This document shows, in pieces, positions 35,552 to 47,767 of a DNA stretch of 64,000 bases. The stretch comes from Heterobasidion occidentale (lineage: Eukaryota > Basidiomycota > Agaricomycetes > Russulales > Bondarzewiaceae). Position numbers and translations under genes: made by a program. Position 1 is the first letter of the stretch. Each line of letters begins with the position of its first letter. Where the stretch lies: positions 2,480,001-2,544,000 of the forward strand of contig JBCAQO010000006.1 in the NCBI GenBank assembly GCA_039111635.1, written 5' to 3'. The notes under the pieces are model-generated. The model ran no database searches and had not been told where the DNA came from. It was given only the letters and a program-made list of their open reading frames with translations.

Positions 35552-36870
35552 GTGTCTGTGGAGCGAGTGCTACGTGTGAGTACGGCTGGCGATGGACTTG
35601 GTTTGGTGTGCGTGTCGACGTTGTTTGCGGTTCTGCGCAGCTCGATGCTCACACTTATCTCCACGCAGTTTGCTATTCCTTATCTATGGTGTATTTCCTT
35701 GAACGTGGACTTTCAATTGGACATATGGATCCAATAGAACGTTGCCATAACTGGGTTGGTGCATGGTTCAGGACTCAGATCTAGAAGTTGGAGACCCATG
35801 AACCGCCCCTGCTCTAAACAGGGAGCCGCGGGATAGATTCAATGTAGGACTGACGCTCGCTTTGACATGCCCCTTCAGGTAACCCGCCAGTCCAAAAAAC
35901 CCTGGAGACCTGCAGCAGCGCTGCTTCAATCGGCCGCTTGCAAGTGCTTGTGCTTGGAGGCGTGCATTTCCTGTTTCGCGTACCTTGTATCGCTTTGTCT
36001 CCAGCCTCATTACGTCGCGTTCCGGGCCCCGTCGATTTCCCTAGAGAGGGCATTGATCAGGGCCGCCGTGAGCGTCCACCTTTTTCCTCGTTCCCTGCTT
36101 CCCTTGAGAAGCCAGCTGCCTGCTTCGCCGCCGGCCCTGAAGACAAACGCAGGCCGAACTCCGCTCCGCGCGCGTTGCTCTCGTTGATACCATTATTTTA
36201 CGTGTCCGTCTCGTTAGACTCCACCTGCGTCTTGCAAGGATCGGTCGTAGGCGAGTGCTGGTTTTCCACCATGATGGCGCTTGCAGGTCTTGCAAGACGC
36301 CTGTGGGTCGGTTTATTCTATGTGCATGTTACGTGACTTCTTCTTTGCTGTCGCTATCGTCACTTCTGGTCAACTCTCGCGCCCTGATCTAGAGGGCACT
36401 CCGCGGAATCTGGGCTGTGGAAGCGCGTCGGTCTACCGGTGTCCTCTCATTTCCCTGGCGGGAGGGGGCTCCCCGGTCCCACGCACTGTCTTCGCGCACC
36501 GCCGCCATGTTCCACTCCTCCACCGGCTTGGCATCGTGGACTCCATCGGACCTGTACACTGCGGATCAGCGAAGCGATTTAATGACCATATCCAAAACCA
36601 CGCCGCCAGCCCTTTTAATCTGGGTGTACTTGCTGTTGGGCCACCACGCTAGGGCGCCGATTACATTCTACCTCGTCGGTTAACTAGCTTCTGTACAAGC
36701 GGACTTGGAGAAACCGTGCAGGCCACCGCAACACGACCAGACACGCGCGCATCTGCACTCGAACGTGTTCCAAATCTAAGATCTTAACGAGGTACGTGTC
36801 GCGTTCACCGCTCAGATAGTGCCCCATTTTGGTGCATTCCGTTACTTCCGTATCCGCTTTGCCAGAGACT

Positions 36871-36925
36871 ACAGGGTCTTGCATAATTTTTGAGAAAGTC
36901 TCGCCAGGAAAAAACGGGTTCCTGA
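36871..36925 (+). repeat. Inverted repeat, left arm
   Basis: Begins ACAGGGTCTTGCATAATTTT and ends GGGTTCCTGA. Its reverse complement recurs at 37195-37249; the first 20 bases are identical and the rest is similar. Confidence 0.7.
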
Positions 36926-37194
36926 GCGCTTCATTCTCGATATGAGAGAAAAGCGCCGGACCTTCCTGCGTGACCCACCTGTGACGATCACTTGCCGCTG
37001 CTGTCTTCAATAATCCCAGTCAATAACTAGCTCTCGAACTCAACGAGGAATAGGTGGACCCTAGTAAGGTTGAATGAATTACTACAAAGAGGTGAGCACA
37101 CAGTGAGCTGGAAGCAGTAGCCCCGAGCCATGAGGGCGTGACAAGGTTTTGCCGATCATCCCGGCCTGCGGTGCCCAGTTAGGCAAGTCCTGGT

Positions 37195-37249
37195 TCAGGA
37201 ACCCGGTTTTTCTCTGATGCAACTCTCTCAAAATTATGCAAGACCCTGT
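37195..37249 (-). repeat. Inverted repeat, right arm
   Basis: Reverse-complement partner of 36871-36925, separated by a 269-bp spacer. The pair could be a foldback/MITE-like element or two opposite insertions of one short repeat. Confidence 0.7.
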
Positions 37250-37544
37250 AAAGGGGAATCTCGGGGAATCTTCCCAAACGAAAGTCATGTGACTAGTTCG
37301 AGCAGTCCTATGAACCGTCTCTGGAGAGAGGTATTGTCAGAGCACAAGTGGACAACAGCAGATGAATGAGACAGATGCACTGCAGGTATAGGAAGGTTAA
37401 TAGAGCAACAACAAGTTGCAGTCGACCAGGAAAAGACCGAGACCTCTATGTAGGTGTCTCTGGTCATACCACCTCCGCCTCCTTCGCCCTCTTCTTCTTC
37501 TCCTTTTTCTTCTTCTCCCCGTCTGCGGCTGGCGGTTCGGAAGG

Positions 37545-38714
37545 TTACAACGGCCGTCTCAACAGACTTGTCTTGCTTTTCTTCTTCTCCTTCACCTCCA
37601 GCGCGGTGACCTCACCACCTCCCTCGACCTCCCGTTTCCGCTTCTTTGAGCTCTCTCCAGATGGGGCCGCATCATCCTTCTTCTCGTCCTCCCCCTTTTT
37701 ACTCTTTTTGCGCTTCTCCTTCTTCGCCTCCTTCACCTCGTGCTCTACTCCGTTCTGCTGAACCGCGCTTGCACTCGCGATGACCTCCGCAGCCCCGTTC
37801 TTCTTCCCCTCCTTATCTTTCTTCTTCTCCTTCTTCTCCTTCTTGCTCTTGTCGAGCACGGTCTCCGATTGCTCTTGACCTGAAGGTTTTTGTGGTGATG
37901 TTGAGGGCACGGTAGTCGATGAGGATGCTACTGCAGCGTTGCTTTTGTGCGCCTTCTTCTTTTTGCTTGGCTCGTCGCCGTTCTGCACGCCAGCGTCATT
38001 CGATGTATAGCAGAGATATTGTGAATTGACTCACCGTCTGCGTGTCATCCGCTTTCCGCTTTTCTCCCACCCTCTTCCCGTTCACCGGTAAAGCGGAGGT
38101 ATCCGCCTTAGCAGCAGGCTCTGGCACTGGAGATGGATCGACAGACGACATCCGCGCAGGGGTGCCCATGGGTGTGTCGTTAGCGCCCGTCGCATAGGAG
38201 CGCGTCCATTGCTGTTGAAAGCCTTGCTGGTACTTACCAGCTTGACCATTTGTTCCCCTTCCATTACCATTAGCGAAATTATTCCGTCCGCCGGTATTGT
38301 TTTGCTGATACGTTCACCATCGATATGTCAACAAGGATTTGGATGATGATGATGACCATGAGAATCAAGAGAACAAGTAAAGGGGCGCGATGTCGAAGGA
38401 CTCACAGTTTTGGGTCCCTTGTACAAGGATTTTTGGTATTTCTCCGCCTCGCTGATGCAGGTGGTATGTCCTTTATATTGCGCCGGGCCGTCAAAGGTCG
38501 TGCTGCAGTCAATGCAGGTGAATGTAGAAAAGCACCGCGAGCGATGTTGGTCAAGTTTGGGCTTTTTGACGACGTCGGAGCAGGCTTAGTAAAAGATCAG
38601 GATATGCGAGAGCCGCAGGTGAGAAAGAGCCAATACCGTCACATCTGCATTCACGGAGTTGATCAGGAAGTTCATCTTTTGTTTATGTGTAGGGACTTAC
38701 TGAAAAGAAACCAT
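37545..38714 (-). CDS. LYAR-type C2HC zinc-finger nucleolar protein
   Basis: A homologue of the cell-growth-regulating nucleolar protein LYAR, implicated in ribosome biogenesis. Exons on the minus strand: 38714-38701 (14 nt), 38644-38637 (8 nt), 38584-38406, 38304-38035 and 37982-37545. Together they give MVSFQCDACSDVVKKPKLDQ, then HRSRC, FTCIDCSTTFDG and HTTCISEAEKYQKSLYKGPK, i.e. two CxxC fingers as in the LYAR zinc-finger domain. The 8-nt exon supplies the first Cys and Asp (CA/A TGT GAC G/CC), without which the first finger is lost. The middle is Gly/Asn/Gln-rich (NNTGGRNNFANGNGRG). The C-terminus is dominated by Lys (KSKKEKKEKKKDKEGKK), typical of nucleolar proteins. No frame correction is needed. 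Confidence 0.88.
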
Positions 38715-39891
38715 CTTGATGATCTGAGGGTATGCAAGGGCAACGGAGGGCGACGCACGAAAAGAGGGATGGTAAACGAGAGAAGTGCACACGGAGAGCC
38801 AATCGGAAGAATCCCTGGACAAAACGGCGAAAATGCGCGCGTCTAGGTCACGTGGATCCACCGTCAGCGACATAACGTCAGCCAATTTCCTCCCTCATCC
38901 TCGCCAAACACTGAATAGGCTGCGGCTTAATCATCGCTATATTCATGGCTCTGTTAAAGATGTCTACAAATATGATGTGCGCAACCAGCCAGACGGAATG
39001 ACTGCATAAGGTAGAAGGTAGTAAACAGCGGTCGGATTCCTAGCACTAGACGGGTTGACGGAAGTTGACGGCTTTTGACGGTGCATTACTCTCAGATCGA
39101 GATGTGGAACTGATGGGGGTATTGAGGTCATATGAGGTTGCCGCGGAGATGACGCTGTCGGCTCCCCACAGAAATCTACAATAAATGCAAGACGAGTATC
39201 GGGCAGTCGAGTGGGTTGAGACAGTGAACAAGCCAGCGGACCGCGAAGTTAAGCAAAAATAGTTGGACTAGCGATACCCTCTGAAGTGAGCAATGCATTT
39301 TAGAAAAAGTCCGACGAGAAAGAGGGTAACACTCTGTAACACTGCATAAAAATTGATACATGAGATCCCCTGGTCGAATTGAAAGAAGAACATTTAATGC
39401 ACATATCGGATTGGTGCCTCCTCAGAGACATGATGGGTAAGCAGTAGCTATGAATGACCTTGAAAGCAAGGTGTCGTTTCCAATAATATTTAGTCAAGAA
39501 GCTTGTGAGACCTATGGTCGGGGTAATAAGCGTTCCCAATGGATCAAAAATAGGATCAAGGCAGTCAGGTGGTGAGATGGGAATACGCCTAAGCACCAGA
39601 AAGGCAGTCGGCTCCCGGGCAACGCCCAAAAGGTCAATCAGGGCGCAAAGCTGCTTCGCGGAGCTTGCACGCGACGTCGACGAGCACTCAAGGCAGCATC
39701 TGAGCGTCGAGCGAGGTCGAGGAGGAGTTGAGTGTGGAGGCTATACAGATAGATAATCATGGAAACACCATTGGCCGATTAGGACCGAGTCGGCTGATTA
39801 CGCATGCGCAACACAGCGCAACCCCGCTCCGATTTTTATATCGGACCATTCGTCACTCTCCTTCTGTCTCCCTTCCTCTTCAACTTCCATC
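38715..39891. other. Divergent intergenic region
   Basis: About 1.2 kb between LYAR (-) and cytochrome c peroxidase (+), presumably containing both promoters. No other gene is supported. Confidence 0.45.
39834..39843 (+). promoter_or_regulatory. TATA-like element of cytochrome c peroxidase
   Basis: TTTTTATATC lies about 50-60 bp upstream of the peroxidase start codon and is followed by a pyrimidine-rich stretch, as in many fungal core promoters. Inference from sequence and position. Confidence 0.35.
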
Positions 39892-41539
39892 ATGCAATCC
39901 TCCTTTGCTTCGTCTTTTAGAGCCTCTGCCCGCAGAGCGGCCTTCTCCTCTGCCCGTGTCCCCAAGGCCCCCCTGCGCTCCGCGTACCGCAAGTACTCGA
40001 CCGAGCCCGAGGCACCCAAATCTAAGACCGGACTCTACGCTGGTATCGGAGCTCTCGCCGTCGGAGGAGGACTTGCTCTCTACTTCTACTCGTCCTCGCC
40101 GGACACCTTGGCCACGAGCGCAAAGTCGGGTGCACAGGCAGTCAAGGTCGCCGCCAACTTCGTCCCGACGAAGGAGGACTACCAAAAGGTGCGTGCCGTG
40201 CTCTCCCGAATGTCGTAAGGCGCCTACAATGCTCACTCTTGCGTGATTGTTAGGTCTACAACAAAATTGCTGAGGCCATTGACGAGGCCGGCGACTATGA
40301 TGGTACGCACCATCAGTCGGAGTTTGGATTCTCACGTTCTGGATCTGACTATCATTCTAGATGGTTCTTTCGGTCCTGTTTTCCTCCGTCTCGCGTGGCA
40401 CTCGTCGGGCACTTATGACAAGAGCACGTTAACCGGCGGCAGGTGTGTATAATGCACGGAATGTCTTCCGTGTGATTGGCTAACGCATTCCTCCAGCAAC
40501 TACGCTACCATGCGTTTCGAGCCTGAGTCTCTTCACGGCGCTATAATGGCTTGAACATTGCTCGTGGCCTCATGGAGAAGGTCAAGCAGGAGTTCCCGTG
40601 GATAAGCTACGGTGACCTGTGGACTCTTGGTGGCGTGGCTGCTATTCAGGTATGCTAACTTCTGTCAACGTTGCACCATTTGCTGACGGTTATTTATTCC
40701 GTCAGGAAATGTCCGGTCCCAAAATCCCTTGGAGAGCCGGTCGCATTGATGGCCTCCCTAAAGATGCCACTCCCGACGGCCGTCTTCCCGATGCCTCTCA
40801 GGGCCAGAGCCATCTCCGGGATGTACGTCGCTTGCTCATCATTTGACCTGACATGCCCGAGGCTGACTATGGCTCGGTTCTAGATCTTCTACCGCATGGG
40901 GTATGCGATATCCCTATCCTATTTTTAGGGGCTATCTCTGATTCATTTTTTTTTCACTTAGCTTCAATGACCAGGAAATCGTTGCTCTCTCCGGTGCCCA
41001 TGCACTTGGACGTGCTCACACTGACCGGTACATGTCTTTGCTTTACATGCAGCTCGATCTCCACTCATGTGTTGCAGTTCTGGTTTCGAGGGTCCCTGGA
41101 CTTTCTCCCCAACCACTCTGACCAACGAATTCTACAAGCTTCTGTTGGACGAGAAGTGGATCTGGAGAAAATGGAGCGGTCCTAAGCAGCTCACGGACAA
41201 GACTACGGGCACATTGATGATGCTCCCGTTCGTATTTCACCTGTCTCTCGTGATATGTCGCTTACCTGTTCTATTTGTTAGCACCGACTATGCGCTTGTC
41301 CAGGACAAGACTTTCAAGAAGTACGTCAAGGCCTACGCCGCTGACCAGGATCTCTTCTTCAAGGAGTATGCATTTCTTACCGTCTTATCGTCAGCATCGC
41401 TAACGTCTATCTCCTATCAAACAGCTTCTCCGCCGTCGTCTCGCGGCTCTTCGAGCTCGGCATCCCCGAGTCGCAGTTCACTTCCACCGAGAAGTGGACA
41501 CTGAAGTCGCTTGACGAGCAAAAGGAGGCGTCAAAGTGA
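39892..41539 (+). CDS. CCP1: Cytochrome c peroxidase, mitochondrial
   Basis: A heme peroxidase of the intermembrane space that reduces hydrogen peroxide using cytochrome c. A bipartite presequence is visible: the Arg/Ser/Ala-rich [18 protein letters not shown], then a hydrophobic segment ([19 protein letters not shown]). Catalytic motifs: distal [23 protein letters not shown], proximal-His [10 protein letters not shown], and [15 protein letters not shown] with the radical-forming Trp. A 17-nt exon (40884-40900) encodes IFYRMG and is needed between SHLRD and [11 protein letters not shown]. One A is missing near 40544-40546 (LHGA(N)[12 protein letters not shown]); uncorrected, the frame stops there. 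Ends EQKEASK and TGA at 41537-41539. Confidence 0.95.
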
Positions 41540-42504
41540 TCTCGAATTCTCTTTCGCTGCAACAGTCATGCTCTATACTTACTTAAATCAACTATACCTG
41601 GTGGATCGTTCAAGCGCAAAGTAGAACTAGAATGCCTTGGCTCTCGCACCTGCCATGTTTTTGTAGCTCCTTTGTCATAGACACATGTTCACTCTGTCAG
41701 GCAAAGGCGGGTTTTCTGCGACCGGGGGGAACCGGGTGATCTCTTGCCCATGCCCTATCTCACCCGGCTTACAACTGTTTCTTCCGGCTTCTTCCGCTTC
41801 ATTGGATGCGGCTTGTCCTGGCTCATCGTAGGACCTGCATCCTGCTGTGTGTTACACGATGCATGGATGAATTTATGGGCCTTGGAGACAGTAAATTGAA
41901 ACAATTCTTCGGATGAAAATCTTCCGTCTAGCGAGTCTTGTTCACATTCCGGTACTTACCATCGTGAGTTTTTTTTTTTTGCTCATGTCACAACGGTCAT
42001 TGAATATTGAATTCTAGTCCTTTCAAGGTTTCTGCATCCCTTTATGCGTACGAAGGAATCTAGGGCTCCGTGAAAAAGGTACGATGACGGGCATAAACTT
42101 GCATACCCTGACGTCACAGCTCTTGAGCACCGAGGTCAGCCCAGTCAAACACTAAGGAAAAGGAATGAGATCGCAGTGAGGAGGTACGACAGGCATCTTG
42201 CGATGTGCATGTGCACAAATCCTAGAGTGTCGGCGAAGATAACCCCTGATTATCGCGATCGAGGACAGCATTTGATCCGCCATCCCGATCGCACAGGTCT
42301 GACATCTTTCCGCTCCCCGCCTCCTCCTACCCCCTCTCGCCCCCTAGCTGCACCTCCTAGACCGCCTTTAAAAATGCAGCCTCCCCCGCGCGCGAAGGCC
42401 AAATTTCTACACTCTTGCCATCGCACCTTGACTCACATCCGAGCAGACTGTGCAAGTTGCCGGAGGCCATCCAGCACGCCGGGATCTTTTGAGACTGCTA
42501 GACT
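41540..42504. other. Gene-free region
   Basis: About 960 bp downstream of the peroxidase. It contains a T-run near 41970. No gene is supported. Confidence 0.45.
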
Positions 42505-43267
42505 ATGTTAGACTATCTGAGGGGTATCTTTTGCGCTGGTGACTTGTCCGAGGAGGACGAGTACAGCGAGGAAGAAGATGACGCGGACGAGGAGTCGGTA
42601 GACCACCCGTTGATCGTAAGTGACTCTGAATCTGCGTGGGTTGTACATCGCCGACGGAACATCGATTTCTAAACACAAAGAGCGCACGCCCGAAGCCCGA
42701 ATGGGTCGATTCCATCCATCCACCCCCGCCATACACTCCCATTGCACCGGGCTCATCAGACGCGCACGACTTCGTGCCCCGGTGCCCCATTATTCGCCCA
42801 CCCGTGCGGCGGACGGTGCATACCTCGGTGCCCTCTGAGCAGAGCATCATCCACATGCTGTACCCTTTCGAAGCCCACTTTCATCCGCACGGAGGAGACG
42901 CTCTCCCGACCCCCGATCCCTCCACCGACGCGCCCGCGCGAGCACGTCGCACTCGACGCACACCTCCTGCCCGTCCACGACCCCTATCCTCGTAGACGTG
43001 CCATGCAGCGCCGCCCGCGCCTCGTCCAGTTCCGATTCCGACTCATCCTGCGATTCAGACGCGGAGGATCCGACCCAGGATTATTCGGACCAGGAGTCCG
43101 CCACGGCCGATCCGCCACCCTACGCCCGGTTCGACCTCACCCCCTCCCCACCAGTGCGCCCGCACATTCGCGGCTCCGACGACGCATCTGCGCATCATGC
43201 TGTGTGTCAACTGCGTAACGCACGGGAGGCATTTCAGTTTTTCGGGCGCACGGGGAGATGGTGGTGA
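42505..43267 (+). CDS. Acidic Pro-rich protein with two PPxY motifs, function unknown
   Basis: Exon 1 (42505-42615) reads MLDYLRGIFCAGDLS followed by a strongly acidic stretch (EEDEYSEEEDDADEE). A GT-AG intron leads in phase to 42681, which encodes SARPKPEWVDSIHPPPPYTP, then RRTVHTSVPSEQSIIHMLYPF. That frame ends near 42995. A second frame from about 42990 to 43267 continues in the same style: a Ser/Asp run (SSSSDSDSSCDSDAED), then ADPPPYARFDLTP, HAVCQLRNAREAF and FFGRTGRWW. I infer one gene with an unresolved frame change near 42950-42990. The PPPPY and PPPY motifs match ligands of WW domains such as those of Rsp5/Nedd4 ubiquitin ligases. The family was not recognised. Confidence 0.55.
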
Positions 43268-46200
43268 GAGCTCCATACTGCGTGTCGGGTTTCGTCCCAG
43301 TCCATCTTGTCGTCCGATTCCGCGCCGTTGACCTTCTATGCGTGTACACTGTTTTCCTATCGCTTACCGTTGATGTAACATAAGACCCTGCGACCTCTGT
43401 CGACATGCAAAAGCCCTTCGCTCGCGTTCTGGAAATGAAATCGCCGAATCACATTCCACAGCTCACCGTCCATCCACACGTGAATGACACGGTAAAGCGA
43501 TCCCGTTGGCTCATCCAAGCCTGATAACTCTAATCAAAATCGAAGCGCAAAAGCCGGCTCCCTGGCGACTCACTGACATCAGAACGAGCAGAACGCCGTA
43601 AGCTGCAGGCGTGGATGCTCGAAGACAAACAACTCCCCTGTTCCGAGCGACACAGCCGCTGAAGCGAGCGCGTAGAGCGCGTAGAGCACGAGGACCAGAT
43701 AAGCAAATCCCAGTATCACCGAATCAGGCACAAGACTGCGCCGCCAGAAACGATGGACAATAGCTACAATAGCCTACGATAGCAAGACGGCACCGCCGCT
43801 ACGAAGCCCAAGAACGAGAGAGACGGACGCCCGAGCGCCCTGCGCAAGGAGAGCGATTAGTATCCCCTAAGAGCTTGAGCTGAAGTCGGCCACGCGGGGA
43901 AACCTTGGAGGTCCAGCGGGGAAGGTCCGAGGGTCGAAACCCAGCTGGGACACAAGTCGCCGGCGGAGCCCTTCGAGTCCGCGTACCAACGCCATATTTC
44001 AATAGACGTCCATGCGCCCACGCTCGCACAGGCTCGCACCCACGCACCGCACCGCGATCTTCCGCGCCACGAAGCCGCGTCCCTTCAGGAAACTCCATAC
44101 AAGGGCAGGGCGATCCGATTGCGAGACAGAAGCCTCCGCAGAACCCAATATACACACGTCACTTTGTCGCGCGTGGCGCCCACCACCATCAAAGTTCCGT
44201 CACCGACCGACATCTGGACAATGGAATCCGTGCCTCACCTGCGGACACGCTGCGCGAGTGTCGGCGATGTCCGACGACGAACATCAGCATCAATGCATCG
44301 TGATCGGGGTGACGGACAGCGCCGTGGCCGCCCTGCGATGCTGTTGTTGGCAGAAGGCCCTGGGACCGGCGAGGCAGGACAGATCCGACAATGTGCCGCG
44401 AGCAAAAAGCTGCGACTATAAATGTCGCACACTCGTGCTAGCTTATGCCGCGCAGCGTAGGTGGGAAGAGGCGAAGGAGAAGAAGGCAAGAAGATGATCG
44501 CTCGCGCGGAGGAACTTCGCAATCTCTGGGCAGGGACAGGGGAACGAAGGCGTCACGAGGACGGCACGGACGCGGCTCGGCTCGGCTCGGTCGGGGGAAG
44601 CCACGACGCGCGAGAGAATTCAACGAAGCGGCGCGAGACGCCAAAAGTGCCAAAGCCAGCGAGCGAGCACATGCGAGCGCTCGAAAAGATTCGGCCTCGA
44701 GACAGACCGCGACACAGCGTGGCCCGCGGGGAGCGTCCGAACGCACTCGCACTTCGACGCCGCGCAGCTATTATTATCGTGTTCGGCGTGCAGAACCAGA
44801 CGGCAGCTGTCGGATGTCGGGGCTCGGAGGCTCTTCGCGATTGCCAAGGCGCGAATACGTTTAGCAAAGTATGTATTTGCGAGGCATCTGCCGCGCGGGC
44901 GCGCGCGAAGGGTCGAAGGAGCGCGAGCTACTGGTGCTGCACAGATATAGAACGGAAGGAGAGAACGCGTTCATGACGGAGCAGAACTTGGCCGAGTGTG
45001 GCCTAGACGAAGGTTTGCGAACTGTGATATTAATGAACGGGGATGAGCGTATTCAATAGCATAGGACGAAACGACGGGCGTTCGTGCGCATACCCAGTGA
45101 ACAACCGGAGCAGTGTTCTGCGGCCAAAACAATGTGTAAAAAAAAACACGCGATGGGATCAAGGAAGGCGCGGTGAGAAAGCAAGCGAGTCCCTGCACCA
45201 TATCCGAGTGCGCGCTTCAGCTCTTGCACCACACTCGACCGCCCCTGTCGGCGCTCGGGCGTTCCTCGCAGTTCTCAGGCCAAGCACCCAAAGCACGATC
45301 GTCGAAGCATGCGGAAGTGTTCCGGCCGCGGCGCCGTCTTAAAGTTGCTCAGGGCTCCGTATTTGCAGATTTGAGCGAAATCGCGGTGGCGATGACGATG
45401 GTGGTGCTGGTGATGTCGGTGTGAACCAGGTCTTCCAGATGGTCGCCGGGTGCAAGATGGCAGCACGCCAACGCGTGTGAGATCCCGAAGATCGTGAAGC
45501 CTGCGGAAAAGCGCCGGGCGCGTCCCAACTCTCACACCCAAGCCAAGCGCGCCAGAAGACGCGGAGGCACAAGCAAAGATCGGCAGATGAGATGCAGATG
45601 CAGACAAAGACAAAGACAAAGACGGACGGTCAAGACAAAGAAGCAGCGACGCATGCCGCAGAGTGCGTCGCATCGTCGAGGGTTGCAGATGGCGTACCCG
45701 ATATACCCATGCACCTCCATCGCTCGCGCATGCACGCCCGTGTGGGCCCGAGCCGAGTCAGACGCGGGCACAGTCTTGACTCGGAGACGCGCGCACCCGG
45801 CGAGCCATCGACGCCCCGAAGACGCAGAGCGATCTGAACCCAGACCAAACAAGCGCGCCGAGGCCCGCTGGCCTCCAACGGCGTCAGATCTCGCACCAGA
45901 AGCGACAGGATGAGAACTATCTCCGTGGGGGCGTCGAGAACGAGGGTGCACTCGAAAGAAAGAAGGGAGAGACGGCCGACGCTGCAGACCCGCCTGGACG
46001 CGACTCGGCGAGTCGCCGCGAGCAAAAAGACACCGGCACGGCTACAAGCGCACCACACCACGTCAACGGCCGCGACACCGCCACCCACCTCGACCGCCCG
46101 ACAACTCGCCAACGCGACAACTCGACGAGACGCCCGCCACGCGTGCGGCCATCCTCGACTCTGGCTGCTCGCGCGCCCGTTGGCCATTAGAACGGGAGCC

Positions 46201-46854
46201 GCCCGCGTCGAACGCGCGCACGCATCATGGTGCTAGCCAGCTCACACCCGCACCACACGCGCGAAGCCGACTATCGTTCAGTCTATTCTCATCCCCAACT
46301 CAGCCCCGGCATCGCGGGCTCGGGGGATCCTCGCAGTTCGCGATTCGCACGCGACGGGCGCCAGGACGCGGACGCGGGAGAAGCAGGCTGGGGTCGGTCG
46401 GTTAGTCGGGATACGGCGGTGCTGCACGCGTGTAAAGCGCACGGGCGTCATTTGACGGCCGTGGTCACGGTCGACGAGCGCCGCGCGCGGTGAGCGCTCG
46501 GCAGCTTTGCGATACGAGTACGGCAGCTACTTGGGTTAGAAGAAGCCGTCGGGAGAGACGCTGGCCGCCAAGAGCCGGCGCGCAGGAAGATAGCGGGATG
46601 GGCAGAGCAATAGATAGATAGAAAAATGATAGATCAGAAGATGCGAAAGGGATCGATGATGGGGGTGAAGCGCTCGACGCGACGATTGAGGGGCGATGTG
46701 GGTTGTTTGTTGTATCGTGCAGTGGCAGACGGTATGGACGAGAAACGTGCACGGTATCGTACGGAACGCGCGAGGATCGTGGTGCGTGCGTGGGCCTAGC
46801 CTAGGAAGGATAGGGCAGAGCTCGTGGGATCCAGGACCGCATCATGGCACCGCA

Positions 46855-46918
46855 CATCGAACATCGAACATCATGCATCGAACATCATGCATCAAGCATC
46901 AAGCATCAAGCATCAGGA
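46855..46918 (+). repeat. Degenerate CATCGAA / CATCAAG microsatellite
   Basis: About nine consecutive ATC-centred units (CATCGAA, CATCATG, CATCAAG variants) run head to tail. Confidence 0.75.
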
Positions 46919-47009
46919 GTCCCACCGACGCGCCGCAAGATCAAGAGAACATCAAGAACCCCTACATGCCGTACGCACATACCGCACGCACCACGATAAG
47001 AAAAGAAAC

Positions 47010-47041
47010 GAACAGAACAGAACAGAACAGAACAGAACAGA
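47010..47041 (+). repeat. (AGAAC)n pentanucleotide repeat
   Basis: About five tandem GAACA units. Confidence 0.8.
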
Positions 47042-47756
47042 CAACGAGAGACAATGCCGGGACGCGCCGCTTCGGTGCTGGAAGCGGCGCAGGCGCAAGA
47101 GCCCAGCCGGAAATCTAGAATGCGTCTCACGAACGCACGAACGCACGTACGTACACGGGCTGGCGGCAGCAGCACGGGAGCGGGAAAACAGAGTTGAGAG
47201 GGGACGACCGTGCGATGGAAGGTTGTTGTGAGCGTGAGGAAGACAGAAGAGGGTGCAAGAGCTGGCGCTGCGATGGAAGGCTCCGGGCCTGTGCATGCGA
47301 CGATGGGCGTATGCGGCGCAGTCGCAACAACAAGAGCGCCCGAGGGCCCCGAAAGGGTGCGCGTCGCGTCATGCCGCACGATCGTCCCAGGAATGTGACC
47401 TGAAAAGAAACGCAGAGGAAGAAACGAGAAGAAAAGCGCCTGTTTATCTGGTGGACCGCGGTGACGTTGTTGGCGCGCCGGTGTGCGCCGGGCTGGGCCC
47501 GATACCGACGGCAAGAGGGACAGACAGGGCGCGGCGGGCGATAAGTAAGTTGATTTGAGATAAGATCGAGCACAGCATCGTCGACGGCTGATCTGCGTCA
47601 CCGATCCGATGCGCGTGCTCGGCCCGGACGGGCGACAGCGTCGGGCGGCCCTTGAAAAAAAGAGTGAATGGAAGATAGATTACGGTGCATAGGACGACAG
47701 CGGAGCGAGAGGGGGCGAGGGGGATGTCGTGGCGCTGGATGGCCTGGTGACCATGG

Positions 47757-47767
47757 GGTTATATACG
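47757..47767 (+). promoter_or_regulatory. TATA-like element upstream of the arrestin gene
   Basis: GGTTATATACG is followed by a purine-rich (GGAG)n stretch, about 330 bp upstream of the proposed arrestin start. A candidate core promoter only. Confidence 0.25.

Larger units (their letters stand above)
35552..37544. other. Gene-free region with an inverted repeat
   Basis: About 2 kb. Several open frames on both strands overlap each other and show no family features. The main structure is a pair of inverted 55-bp arms (36871-36925 and 37195-37249). Confidence 0.5.

Noticed and set aside
37366..37761. 131-codon + strand frame rich in Phe/Ser
   Set aside because: It is the antisense of the Lys-rich exon of LYAR (AAG/GAG read as CTT/CTC).
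43905..44000. Possible tRNA-like segment (GGGTCGAAACCC)
   Set aside because: Only a T-loop-like word was seen; no matching acceptor, D and anticodon arms could be built.
43799..47600. Numerous 60-230 codon frames in the GC-rich block
   Set aside because: They overlap on both strands, show no splice-consistent structure or recognisable motif, and are expected by chance at this GC content.
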